This document shows, one piece after another, positions 37,061-50,000 of a DNA stretch of 64,000 bases (positions are counted from its first letter, which is position 1; the number at the start of each line of letters is the position of its first letter). The stretch spans positions 124,001 through 188,000 of the forward strand of contig JALDNG010000078.1 in the NCBI GenBank assembly GCA_024349245.1, in the 5' to 3' direction. Source of the DNA: Neodontobutis hainanensis (taxonomy: Eukaryota; Chordata; Actinopteri; Gobiiformes; Odontobutidae). The notes beneath the pieces are model-generated. The model was given only the letters and a program-made list of their open reading frames with translations, had not been told where the DNA came from and ran no database searches. Both the position numbers and the translations under genes were made by a program.

Positions 37061-39529
37061 ACATCATTTCAAATTGCAAATAGGTGCTTTTTGTCCTCGT
37101 TGGGAATCACCAATATCTAAAAGCAACATTATCTCAGTTACAAAGATTTTACAGTTTTGTGCAAATGTCTTTGGCCACTATTACTGACCATCCAAATTGG
37201 AAATTTGTTTCAAATACAAGAAAAACATACACTTTGACAACACCACTGGCAGAAATGGAGCCCCAAAATCTTTCAAAGTTTTCTTGTGCTTCCAGACTGT
37301 TTTTGACACAGAGCTCTTCCAATTATTTAATTGTCTTAACTACATCTTCAACACCACATTAGGAGTGTACCCAGAATATTTTTTGAAGTGACCGTGATGA
37401 TGTATTATTCAGATTTAAGGGGAAGACAAACAGTGTAGGAGGAGACATTTCTGCTATATTGTTTTTCCTTTTTCAAATACAGAATACACATTCCCCCTTT
37501 TATTTCTTCTGGACACCTCATTAACATTGAGTGTGTTTACATCTACTTAAGTATCACGCTTTTGATGTATTTTTTCCCGGTTTTCACAATATTCATGATA
37601 TGCATAATAACAGGATACTTAAAAAGCTCAGGTACACAGGTGCTTATTAACACTCAATGAAAACTATTATATGGTTTATGCCACTATTATGTTATAGCTA
37701 AAAAAAACTAAAGTAGGGGTCAAAGACAAAACCCAGCTTACAGTTCACTTTCAATTCTTGTCAAGTCTTGCCACACCAAAGGAAAGATGTCTTAATAGAG
37801 CCTGAAGAAAAGGAATATCCTATTTGAGACAGACTATGAGTGACTTCTTTGTGGAACAAAATAAAGTAACATGGATGGAATTTTACGTTTATCTCTATAA
37901 TACAATAAACTGACACAATAGTTTCAAAATATTTTATTTTACTTACCTTCTACTATTGCTACTTCTCTTACACACTGATACAAAATAAATACAAATGTAT
38001 CATGATCCCTCCAATCTTTTTACATCCTTATTTTTATGTATGATTTTTATTGATGTTCATTCACAGACCTTGCTCTACCCTGATAAACCCCTCACACCTC
38101 TGACAAGAAGCCAGGCCTGGCTGTTTTCCTTATCGACACACACACTGAAGAATGCCCTTGGGCTTTACCTGTGAGAGAAGGCTATATTTCTTTGTCTTGT
38201 GTAAAAAAGATGTGCATTGGCCTGCAGTGGCTTCTCCAAAGCCCTGTAGAACACGGTGCACAATGTGCTGATGGCATGTCAAGGGAAACTAGCACAGGCT
38301 GTTATTCTAGGTCCTGGTGCATTTCTGGCCCGCCGTAGGGAAGCTGCCTGGCTACGAATCGACTGGAGGGTCCTCTGGAAAATCAACACACACTCCACGT
38401 TTAAGCACTGTTCAACAAAGACTTCCCTATTGAATTTATAACACTTTGACAACAGCCACACTAATGTATTTATTTTTAACACCACATTAAAAAATGAAAA
38501 CACTTCTACTGAGGTAAAGAAAATCTTATTGAAACGATTTAAAATGAACCACATGTCAGAACAATCTAACAGTCAGAGGCGACCGGACAGTGAAAGTGTT
38601 TTAGAGCACACGTGTATAGAACCAAAACTATTCATTTACTTAAGACAAGACATGTGTATAAAACTAAAATGGATGGAAAAAGCCCTCTATACAGCTATAT
38701 ACAACAGAAATGTCCAGTCATTGTGCTGACCCTTGATGCCTGCAGTAAGTAGAAACAGACTGTAATTGCATAATAACGTCAAGTATCCTTTTAACTATCC
38801 ACAAAAATCTACAGCTTATTCATCTCAGGCTTTTGTACAAATTATACAAATTATTTCCCCTTCCAGTCACTTAAAAGAATCAGTGCTAAACCACAAATTT
38901 TATTTTTGCAAAACCTCAAAACAATTGTTAAAAAAGTATTTCTTAAAGAAGTTTGCCAACTTTTGTTGACAAATGTCTTCTTTTCCAAAAAACATATATT
39001 ACTATTATGAGTGCTCTAGTTTGTTGAAAAAGCTGTGTAAAAAGGCTCAAGATGTTAACTAATAATCTGTGTGTACGTTCTGATTCCTTTGCTGTGGTGA
39101 GTCAGACTTGACTTGGAAACACTCATTAATTATGATGCCCTAGTATGAATGCACACGTTATCCGACAATACTACGAGACATTTTAATGTTGCTGTTTAAA
39201 TGCAAAATGGTGACTTAATGACCCCAATTGAATTGCAATTAATGTTTTTTGTTGTTTTTATGGATTTGTGTTTGCATTTCATGTTAAAATCCATCCAGCA
39301 TTGCATCATGGCCACTCAGTTCAGTGCATCTACACAGAATCAAGGCAAACAAAAGCAGCTCTGTGTGTTGTCAGGTCAGATTACTGTCATCAAGCCCCTT
39401 CTATTTTGAAATGAATACACTATAATAATCATAAGAATAAATAACCTCTAGCCATTGCTCTCAATAATTACCTGGAGTGTACAGTGAAATAGTGCTGAAC
39501 AGCTGAATAACAGATTTCTAATGTGTGCG
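37061..39529. other. Non-coding sequence
   Basis: The region 38050-38420 is of balanced composition and might be regulatory. TACAAATTATACAAATTAT at about 38835-38853 is a short tandem duplication. There is no gene. Confidence 0.45.
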
Positions 39530-39850
39530 TGTGTGGCGTCCTGGCAGCTCCCATCACGTGCCGTCAAGTCCACGGCCCAGATGTAACCTTGGCCATTGCT
39601 CGATCCCTGCAGGGCCCATCCCGGTCAGAGTGGGTTGTAATACCACTAATCACACACTTTCACTTTTATGTAAATGACTCTGGCTTATGAATGTTTAAAG
39701 GGGTGATGTCAAAGACAAAAGGGGGCAGGCTGAGGTCAGGTGAGTGCATGTGGGCTGTCAGAGATGAGGACTCAAAATCTGATTAGCCGCTGCTACTTTG
39801 CATAGACCCCCTCTCACACTAATAAACTGCTGGAATTAGTGGCATTAGTG
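39530..39850. promoter_or_regulatory. Candidate regulatory block
   Basis: It has an E-box CACGTG at 39555-39560, TAATCAC at about 39648, a GATGTCAAAGACAAAAGG stretch around 39705-39722 with TCF-like TCAAAG, and CTGATTAGC at about 39779-39787. Complexity is higher than in the flanks. Confidence 0.28.
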
Positions 39851-40839
39851 ATGTCACTGTGAAAACTAACCACATGCAGTCTGTTCTCATTCCCTGCTGT
39901 GATATAGTCATGCTGAGTCACTGGCCAGTCTTTATCACAGCGTCCAGTGTTTGCCATACACCACAATGTTAATGTTAAAACTATTGTCAGATAATATTTG
40001 TTAGAGCATGTTAGTTGGGGCAGTGGATGGGTTCCAGGATTTTGCCAGTGGAACCAGATTTTTGCCTCTGAAATCAAACTTTGATCTCACTTTTAACATG
40101 GTTATGTTGGCATTGAGAAAATTTTTTGGTGAACTGGATAGAAGTTAAAGCCTTTGGTTGCATTTAGTACATAAATATTTGAGTTACGTGCAGAGAAACC
40201 TTTTAAATGACATGTCTTTTTCCGTAACCTTAGCTCTAACCTTATGAGCTGAAGACCTGGTATACATTTGGGCCAATTTATTTCAGCCGATGCCTATATC
40301 CGATATTTATCTGGCTGTTGTGGCTAAAACCAATATTGGCCGATGTTGATATTTAATATTTTAGCCATTGATAACCATTGCTTTAGGCTACTGAATAAAA
40401 ATAATCACACTTTATTCTTTTTTTAAATTTTTTTATGGAAGTAAAAAAAGAGTCAAACAACCTTCTTGCTGTGAGGCGACAGTGCTAACCACTTTGCCAC
40501 TGTGCATTCAAAGGAATGTGTTATGATGCATTATAACAGAGACAGTTGTAGCAGGAGTAAGAAAACAGACATTTTTTCACACTTTTTTCTGTTGCGCTAA
40601 ATGAGCCGATTTGAAGTCGAAGCAGAGAGTAATTGTTGTGCCTTCAGGTGTGATGAAGCAACATCCATATACAGACAGCAGCACATTAACAGTGACATAC
40701 AGATTAACAGCGTTGCTCAACTGAGCTAACCATAATTACTGACCTGCATTCCCTTCAACCCAAGGCTCATTTTAAGCCTCCCGCTCACATACGCACCACA
40801 CTGTTGTTGCTCTGGCAGAATAATTTCTTCATTCAGGTC
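39851..40839. other. Non-coding sequence with repeat relics
   Basis: The stretch 40270-40380 repeats CCGAT-like words (GCCGATGCC, TATCCGATATT, GGCCGATGTTGAT), as in a diverged fish interspersed repeat that I cannot classify. A SINE head fragment follows at 40459. No gene is seen. Confidence 0.45.
40459..40504 (-). mobile_element. SINE tRNA-head fragment
   Basis: On the minus strand, GTGGCAAAGTGGTTAGCACT then GTCGCCTCACAGCAAGAAGG is the A-box half of a tRNA-like sequence shared by dispersed fish repeats. The B-box half is absent, so this is a fragment. Confidence 0.5.
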
Positions 40840-41280
40840 AACAAGAGGCCGCAGGCACATAAACCAAAGTCTTCCTGTCTTTCACAACTTAATTTGTAAA
40901 GAATAATGGCTCGGATGTACAACGAGGCCATGGCACTTTGTACGTTTTGGCAAAATATATTAGCCTCAAGAACTGCGCTCCCACGCTAATAATAAACATC
41001 AGCGTAACTCAATTTGTCAAGCACAATAACTATCTATTAATTTTGCTTACAGTGGCGTTGGCTCCAAAGATAAATAGTTGGCCTGAACAGTCACAGAGGG
41101 CAAACACTTGTTGAATGTGATGAATGTAATAAATAGGCCGGGTTTGTGTAGAAGAAGAGGTTCTGCCGATTGTACAATGATTGGCTCGGGCAGGATAGTA
41201 CAGAACAATGCCTGGAGATGGAACAGACAATAAACAACTTCATTTACATCTGTGCAATTACTCCATAACTTTGGCCCAAA
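40840..41280. promoter_or_regulatory. Candidate enhancer-like block
   Basis: A balanced, non-repetitive block with the perfect palindrome ATTGTACAAT at 41169-41178, equivalent to two head-to-head SOX half-sites, immediately followed by GATTGG. TAATAATAAAC and TTAATTTTGC words also occur. Confidence 0.32.
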
Positions 41281-43394
41281 TCAATATTGAAAAATGAATA
41301 GCTCTTTAACATGAACCGCGTAGTGGAATGATAATGTGCCCATCATCGTAAATACAATGCATATGAGTAGTATGTTTAGTGCTATAGCAGGATGATGTCA
41401 TTATATTACATATGTTTACAGATGAACAGAAGGCTACAGTCGATGATGGAGATGGCTGCACATAATGATTATGTTACATGTTTCATTGCTCTGGTTGTAT
41501 GCTTACTTGTGTCCAGAGGCACTTTGTTCTGTGCCCCGTTGGTACCGGCTGACCAGGTTAAAAAAATTAACAAGAAAATAGTTTTAAATTAAATTAAATG
41601 GACAGCGAAGATGCAATACTCTATACTCTTTATTTATGCAATGCATTCGTGATATTTTTAAAGAATAATTCCAGCTCTGGACATGTTCAAGTCACACTTC
41701 AATTAAAACGGAGATTTCAGTTTTACAAATAACATTTTATCATGTTATGTTATTATAATGGCACATTATATTTTATCCCTTTATGATTTAAGGATTTTTG
41801 TGGTTTCTTTCTGAGACACATTGGAAACCAAAAGTGTTTTTTTGGACTTTTTGAGAGGCATTATGGCTAACTTCTGGACCCATCATCGGGAAAGTGATTT
41901 TTGCTAAAATAAACTGCACATTTCTTGTACAGGAAGCGTTGCATCCTGGCATTGAGACATGTCAGGCAGAATGCTAGTATGCAATGTATATTTTCATTGT
42001 TTTCGAAAAAATGCCAAATACTAACATTTAAGTTGGCAGAGGTTGTTTCTTCAGACAAACTGACAATAGAAAGGGTCCGTGATAAAGATAATGATATGTT
42101 TGTCAAAGATGAAATGAATTAGGAGTTGATGGTTTATGTCAGCAGCAAAGACACTAGTGTCATAAACTAAATGATGTCAGTGTTTAAAAAAAGAAAGAAA
42201 AGTATTTGTTGGGAGTGCATAGCCATAGGGGCAACACAAGCCTCATTCTGCTCAGTTTGACTGTTTTATGATTAAAGAAACATCTTCCCACTCTCCTTTG
42301 GGACATGACGTTTTCAGGTCATATTTTCATGTTTTCACCTGATTTATTCACATATTAAAACATGCTCGGGTCGCATCACACACTCCTTATTGCATCTCAC
42401 AAGAACTCAACGCAGAGAGGTCATGAAGTCATCTTTGACAAATACGAAACGCCCCAGAAAACCCAGTTTAAATGGAAATGGCTTGCTCTTTCTGTGACTT
42501 CATCTTGGCTTTTTGGTAATTGGGCCATGATTGGATTAAGAGAGGAACTGCTGGGGACAGAGAGACTCGTCATAATCCACTTTCAGACTTGTTTCTGTTT
42601 TTGCACTCTGAAATACTTGGAAAGTCAATTTACATCCAAAGTATAATCTTTGTTATGAAAGGTTACAGAGTTTTCTAAAACATTTATCACAGTCTGTTTT
42701 AATAACACTAGCAAATGTGCAATTATTTTCAGCTTTTTGTCTATTTTATCATTACTAAGTGCTTGTGAATATTACACACAGATGTTTCTCTCTAATTTGT
42801 GTCATCAGCATGCCAATGGGAGTTCTGAGGCAGCACTGTTTGAGCAATTATTTTTTTCCAGCCAATGCTATGACAACTGTAAGGACAAATTTGTTCTAAT
42901 TGTGAAAAACATATCCCACTTTTTTACACAAATCAAAAGATGTGGAGATCGGGAAAGCCAAATATTTTGATTAAGTATTTTTTTGTTTTTTCTCAAAAGG
43001 CAGGAGGAGTGTTTAGGCTGTAGATGGAATGCTTCTGGAGACAGAACTTAGATTCTGAGGCAATTAACTTCTGAGGTGTTAATGCTGCTGTCATGCACCT
43101 GAAGCCTTATGAGTGTGTTTCTTTAGCTAATATATGTGTGTAGCATGTTGTTGCATTTAATAGTGACGTGCATTTTACCTTGATGTAGATTGTTGATTTG
43201 TGGCTTTAGGAATGCATATGCTAATTTAGCCTGTTCTCTATTTAACAGTCTTTGATGTGGAAGCACAGGTCCTAAAACGATCTGTGTATGACTCTGGTTT
43301 ACTCCATGTGATGTTATTTGATGTTCTGTGCAAGGGTAGTAACCTAACTTACCATCTGGGAGGGCTCTCGTTGAAAGCATTTGCAAAAGGGAAA
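41281..43394. other. Non-coding sequence
   Basis: A 66-codon ORF at 41392-41592 has a hydrophobic N-terminal segment, discussed under findings. The stretch 42210-42560 has balanced composition and could be regulatory. No gene is supported. Confidence 0.45.
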
Positions 43395-43800
43395 GGGAAG
43401 GCAATTTTATTTCTATTGTACAATTCATACACTGGTTGGGTAATTGCAAAGTGCTTTACAGAAATAAAAGACACATTTTAAGTAGACATACAAGACTCAG
43501 AATAAAAAAAACACAAGTAAAATATAGAATAAATTTATAAATAAATAAATTTAAAGACAGATAAAAAAAAAAACCTTCACTGCATGTAGGCGGAGATGAA
43601 AAGGGAAGGTTTTTAAATTTCCCTTGAACATTGTTAAAGTTGGAAACTTAAACACTGCTTCACCAGGTTTAGTTCTAACTCTGGGCACGAGCAGAAGGCC
43701 TGTCCCAGATGTTCTCCGACTAGCATGTCAGAAATATATTCTGGTGCTAAACCATTAAGAGACTTGTAAACCAGCAGTGCTGTTTTACCAGTGACCACCA
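43395..43800 (+). mobile_element. Teleost dispersed repeat, truncated
   Basis: It begins with GGCAATTTTATTTCTATTG and ATTGCAAAGTGCTTTACAG and continues with GCAGAAGGCCTGTCCCAGAT. It then runs to TCAGAAATATATTCTGGTGC and ACTTGTAAACCAGCAGTGCT. This ordered series of phrases recurs in many fish genomes as an interspersed repeat. The expected continuation (gene-sized 3' portion) is missing after about 43800. Its class is not certain. Confidence 0.65.
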
Positions 43801-44999
43801 GACCAGCAGGCAATTACATCTAACCTGCTGGAGACAAAATTAATAATAATTCAATTTACACAAATACTGTTGCCTGAATTAGCTGGTATGCTCAGTTTCA
43901 TTTAAGCACAATCTGCGGATGTGATGTAGTCACGCTACTTGATTCTTCCAACCTGTACATGGATCTAGACACCTGTGTAGCACAACACAAACACCCACAG
44001 ACACTCCTCGCAAACATAAAAAATACAACTTTACCACTTTACTCTGGTCATTACTGATTATAAGTAGACTAAATATAACGTATTACTGTAACAATAAACT
44101 TTCAGATTTGTACTTTTTCTTACCTGTACCTGTAAATATTGTGCATCTCTAACTCTTGTTGTGTGGTGAAGTCTCTGCTGGTTGCTGACGTGCACGTACA
44201 AGCTGCAGGCTGCAACTGCCACTAACAACCTGACATGTCGCTCCTGTTTTGAAATTTATTAAACCTCCGTAATGCATCTTAAAAAAAAGGCAGGTTCTTT
44301 AATCTTTAAATAAATACCCGTTCAGTGATTGGATTTATCAAACGTCTGTCTCTTCCTCTCATTAACTTGTTGCTGTTCTATTGTCTGTACTAATATTGAC
44401 TTTGTTGTATCGGGGTGTCTGTACATGTCCTTATTGTGTTGTATATACTTTTTTGTTTTCCTTTCTATCATCTACCTGCCTGATTGTCAGTCAGATTTTA
44501 TTCCCCTGTTTTTCTGAGGACCACATGAATGCAGCATCAGGATGTTTGGATATGTATATGTTATGTATTTGTTAAGCCCTAGTCGTTGTTTTTATGAGAG
44601 TAGTACTAGTTGTATTCAAATCTTGGCTTATGACAAATTACAAATTGTTTGATTGTGTTGAAATCTATACATATGTACTGTAGACCACCACAGTGACTTC
44701 AAGTTAGATTTACTATATTTTCTTCAAATGGTACAAATACTTGGCAAATAATGTCAGTATAGATAAGGGTGTTTGTTGTGATGCATACACACTTTAGAAA
44801 ATGGAAATGAAAATGCATGTGACATTAAAGTGTGCTCTTTAATGATTGTAACAGTAATAAACGCTGAATGTCCTAAAGACTGGGCTAAGATGGATTTAAT
44901 TTTCTGCTTTTTAACATATTCCTTGGTAATTGGCGAAGAGTAAAGTATAGGAGATGTAGGATACTGTTAGAAGATGAGAGTTTATCAGTGTGTTTCAAA
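43801..44999. other. AT-rich non-coding sequence
   Basis: No gene or clear repeat. Two overlapping 62-64-codon ORFs at 44329-44575 are hydrophobic, from T-rich composition. Confidence 0.5.
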
Positions 45000-45460
45000 G
45001 AAACCGGCTCCTTGTTTTGGAGACGCTGTGACAGATCTCACAGAACAAAGACTGTATGAAAATAACTGCTTGTGCTTCACTCTAACTTTATTTTAAGAAC
45101 TCAGCAGTCCTCTGCTCGATGTAATTATATCAAAACAGAATCTGTGGTCAGATGTTTTGCAGCTCCCCGTTTGATTGTTTTCCTTATTGCATTATGGCAC
45201 AGGCGGCAGAACACTGACACTGACTGGTAAAATAGCCTCCTGTCAAAACCTATTCACTCATTCAAATTAATTCCCGTCTCTTTCTCCTTCGCTGCTCGAT
45301 GCAAGTGTGAAGCAAAAAGGAGGCGCATGCCAATTTAGAGCTGCTTTCTTTGCAGAAAGGCAGGTCAATCGCATGGAAATGAACCAACCAAGCAGATTGT
45401 ATGATTGAACACTCTCCTCTGGAGATACATAGAACCTCCACAAATGCAGCTCAAACACAC
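45000..45460. promoter_or_regulatory. Candidate regulatory block
   Basis: It contains GTAATTATATC at 45121-45131, CCTTATTGCATTATGG near 45182, and CAAATTAATTCCC near 45263. It is balanced and free of recognised repeats. Confidence 0.25.
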
Positions 45461-48400
45461 TAACTTAACTGGAAGTAACGAGGACATGCTCACAAGGGAG
45501 ACTGGAAGACTTATACTAATTATGTTAACATTTCCCTCTTCTGTGTGTGGATAAAAATATACAGTAAATAAGAAAAGCAGTGTGACTGAATGATTGTTAA
45601 ATAACAGCTTAATTCAGGGCTGAGGCATAAACACTTTTCTCCCTCGTTGGATATTCAAAAGTCGTTTGTAGTGGCCGAGTGTCTAGTGTGGTTGCAGGCT
45701 AATTTAAAATGCAAACAAGCTTTTATGGTAATATGACTTTTTCCAAGATGCTTGCACTTTTAAAACACTTTCAAGACATTAGATGAGCAGTGTATGACAT
45801 TAGTGTTTCATAGGAGTTATTGGTACCCCACATAGTCATCCCTGAAAATAATAAACTGACAAATGGTCAATGATCAAATTTAGTGACACCACTCACGACC
45901 GAAATAAACTTCTAACTACTACTATTACCACTTTTTACACATCAAGCGTTCTCTGTTGAGGCTATGGGTTTATCAAAGACAAACTGTACCTATCTTGAGT
46001 GATAATATTTTAAACCCTTTGATTAACAGAAGCTAGCAAGGCCAATATAATTGTTTCACAGTTCTCAGACCATATGTGTGTTACTTTTCTTTAGCTATGT
46101 GTACGCTAATTGTGTGAGGCAAACCATCTTGATTATGCAGAATGTTGCTCATTTAGTTTTTTTTCATCTGTTGAAAATGTATATAGCAGTCCCCTTTACG
46201 TCGTTTGCCCTCAGCCTATGTGCAAGCAGCTGATGTTGCTTAAAAAACAGGAAAAGGGTTTATGGGTGTTGTTCCTGTATAAAAATAAACTCTTTTTCTA
46301 TTGTTATTTCACACATTTTTGTTGTAAACCATCAACGTGCATAAAGTTAACATGTGCATTCCTTCAAAGTTTGTGCTGAAGGTTTCGTCATTGTTATATA
46401 GTCCAACCTCTGCAGTAACCCAGAGTCTATATAGCACTCCTTGGGAATGAAAACATGTTCACGTTATCATTTTAACTTGAGCAGTAGCATTCTAGTTTCC
46501 TTCCTACACTTCTTCAAACTCTGTGGCAGCCTGAGAGGAAAGAAGGAGCATGAAATTGTTGATTGTAGATAGAAGTATTATGTGTGAGAGCCACAGTGAT
46601 AACGTGTTAGAGTTTTGCCCTGCACTTTATGTAAGTGCATCATGTCCAACTGTTGGAGAGATGACTCAAGGCTGTTCTTTCCTTTGATGTCTTCTCTTAT
46701 ATAAAAAACACGTTTTATAATTAGCTCAATCTAAACATTTATGCTCCGTGCTTCTTATACAGTTTCTTAATGCTAATTGCTTTTACTAACAGGCTAAAAG
46801 GTGAAACAAATTAAAAATAACAAGCTCTGGCCACCCTACAGTGACAACTGCTGTAATAAATGTTAGTAAACGTTTGATATCAGTCAAGTTTTAGCTCAGC
46901 TTTTTTAACTTTTTTTTAATATATTTTTGTTTTATCAATTTTACAGAGCGCTCACATTTTGCTTGACTTTCTGCCAAGATGAATTGAAATGTAAGTCTTC
47001 CAATGACAACAATATTTTATTTTCCAATTGCTGTCTTGCTGGCCTGTTTAATCAAATTGTGCCACTAGATGGAATCATGAGCTATAATTTTGGTATTGGA
47101 TTGTACATAGAATTGTAATTCAGAGTTCTGTAGGTATGGTGCTTAAATGCTTTGGCAATAATGTGCTGAGTTTGTTGGGTATTGATTAAGAAAGTCATGT
47201 CGAACTTTTGAACAGTTTAGCATTTTCTGACGCCAAACATTCAGTGATGTTTTTTGGGGGTAATGTAAATGCTGGAAAGGAGCAGTGGATCCTAATTTTA
47301 TGATCAAACGTCATCACAAACTTTTCTTGCACATAAGACTATGTTCAAATGTTGTTTTTGTATTTTTCTTTGTCTGTCCAAGAGGCAGTCCTTTTGTTGC
47401 TTAGAAACTAACAGCTGGTGCAAAATTAGGCACTGTCCCCAAACTGCCTCAGTGGAAATGGGCTAACAAAAGCAGGGCACAATCTGACAACACAAACTCA
47501 TTTAAGCCATTTTTTTAAGTGATGGAAGAGGAAAGAAACACTTAACTATTGTTCAAGCTTGTCAGCAGTGCATTAGAGAAAGAAAGAGTCCAGGTAGAGC
47601 AGTTGTTGACAGGTTATTTGAGACAGATTCATGCTTCATGTGACAGCAGTGTATCACCTGCCAATTACAGTTTCATGTGGCCACTTTGTCTTTGTTTGTG
47701 CTTTCAGACTACATAATGTTTTTTCAGACTGAGGGAACAAGAAAACGCTCTATATTATCCTGCAGGCCATTTTTATATATATATATATATATATATATTT
47801 ACCAGGCTCTGTCCGTCTGATTAAAATGCTCAGTACAGTATCAGTTATTTTTCTTAAGCGGGATATTTGTCTGTACCTCTGGCTATGACAAGGACATTCA
47901 GTTTCAACTATCCATTTACTGAGGCTGCTCTGATTCAATAACTGCTATCTGATAAATCTTAACACGGTTTGCAAGTTTTTTCTCTGTAGTTTCAATGCTT
48001 AGGGGTATTCTTTCATTTTAGTGCCATGTGTTGGTACATGTTATCATTCTAGTGCAAAATGCAATTGTCTTCTCTGCAATATTTGATCAATTTACAAAAC
48101 AATATAAAACAATTATAGCAACTTAAAAAAAAGAGTTGTGCCTGTTTGAGTTTCAAGGCAAGTCCAGTTATACTGCTTCAGTCGTGCTTTAAAAATCTTT
48201 TTGAATAATCTTTCCATTAAGAGATTCAGAGCTCCACTTGTGCATTATCATCTTGACTTATTTCAGTTTTAGTGCTCTTAATGGTTTTACTGTTCCACTG
48301 TTATGTATTTTACTGATGGCTGCTAAGTGAACCTTTCATGTTTAGTTTTTGAAAACAACTTGGCAAAATAACAAAGAACTGTTCTAAATATACTGATATA

Positions 48401-49479
48401 TCCATCAAAATTTATTATATTTTCTATTAAATTATTACATAGAGAAATGAAGACGGGAAATGTCTCAAAATAGTGTGGGTGAATAAAGTTCTCTAGAACT
48501 TCACTGCTGTTAGCATTGCTAGCTGCAATGACTGTAGCTTTAACGAATGAGCTGTGTTCATTGCAGGGTTTTTTCCTTAATATTTACCTTTGGATCCTTC
48601 AATTTCAATCTGCTAACTTCCGTTGCTCTTCCAGTTGGCTGTTATATCACTTTGTACCACTAGATGGAGTCATGAGCCCAGATCCATACACACTCAAGCC
48701 ACTTTTACACACTCCACTGAGATTTGCACCGTGTGCTGATTGGATCCATGTGGCCTGATTGTATGAACAAACCCCCCCCCAACTTTCACACCCGCACTTG
48801 ATCCTTCAGGGACCCTAGTGGTGCCCCATTTTGAGAACATTTACAGTGTTGTCTCCACAATGAACTGTGTCTGCAGCTGAAACCTTGTAGTCACGAGTTC
48901 AAAGTCACCGAACTATTCATGAGATGTGCGAACATTAACCATGTGGTCATTTTGCGAGGTAATCTGCCTGTGCGAACCACGATTAAGTACGCACTGGATG
49001 TGTGAAAGTGCCTTTAATAGACAAAACCTTGGTCATGGCGCATATTTTAAGGTTGTTGTTGTGAAAGAACAAGTATTTGACAGTGCTCTGAATTGTAAAT
49101 TAGAGTGACTGGGTTGACATTTTGGGAACATACTGTATGTGCTAACCAAATAGTCCCATATGGGGTAAAGTTTTAGCATTTCCTAAAGCCAAATGTTGAT
49201 GTGTGTTTATAAGTGGCCCATATTTTTCAAACATATATACTTTTGGCTTCATAAATCACAACAAGTGCAAATTTATTCCTATTCTTATTCTCATTCTTTT
49301 CTATTAAAAACGTGTTGCATTTAAATTATGACAATAGGAATTCAGCGTATTTACACATTATGAATATAAATTAGTCTAATAATGGATAGAGAGTACACTT
49401 TTATTTAATTCCCCCACATGTTTTGTTTTGTTGGTTCTCTCCAGGAAGAGCCTGATCTTTGTTCATGCTGTTAGTCCAA
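45461..49479. other. Non-coding sequence with minor repeats
   Basis: It contains a (TA)12 array at 47774-47797 and a run of C at about 48771-48780. Two diverged copies of a short repeat ending in CCACTAGATGGARTCATGAGC lie near 47005-47080 and 48600-48680. No gene is seen. Confidence 0.5.
47774..47797. repeat. (TA)12 microsatellite
   Basis: Pure TA dinucleotide array. Confidence 0.97.
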
Positions 49480-50000
49480 AAATAAAAGTAGAATCTATTT
49501 GCAGAATCTCCATGCCTCAAGAGCTGGAGTTAATTGGGCGCATAGAATAAACCGGAGTTGCACGTTCATGATGAGCAACAATAATCATGTTTTATGCTCT
49601 ACACGTTGCTTGTTATGATCCCGGATCGGTAGAGCAGCCTGTATTGACTGATGACTTCTGCCTAATTAGATGCAAATGCAAATAGTAAGCAATGACAACG
49701 CTATGGAATACATTATCAACTCAGTATTATCCACGTATAAGCAATATATAGAGTTGTAACCCGACGTGTTTATGTTGTCATAACTAATGCACGCCCAGTG
49801 GGTTTTGTTTTAAACAGACAAATGATTGTGATGTATCGGCCCTTCAGTTTGATCTGTCTGTGCTATATAACAATGTTGGAACGGGAATGTGACTGACAGA
49901 ACGGCACTCTTTCCTCCGGGACATGTTTCTCTGGCAAACGCACTTACTCTGGCTCTGAACACTGATTAGTGAGCTCTAGTTCAGCGGCGTATGAATTATG
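49480..50000. promoter_or_regulatory. Candidate enhancer with overlapping octamers
   Basis: CTAATTAGATGCAAATGCAA at 49662-49681, continuing AATAG, joins a homeodomain site to two overlapping octamer-type words (ATGCAAAT at 49670-49677 and ATGCAAAT at 49676-49683). AACAATAATCATG lies near 49577 and ACAATGTTG near 49870. The whole block is balanced, CG-containing and non-repetitive. POU plus SOX plus homeodomain clusters are typical of neural or pluripotency enhancers, but activity is not shown. Confidence 0.4.
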
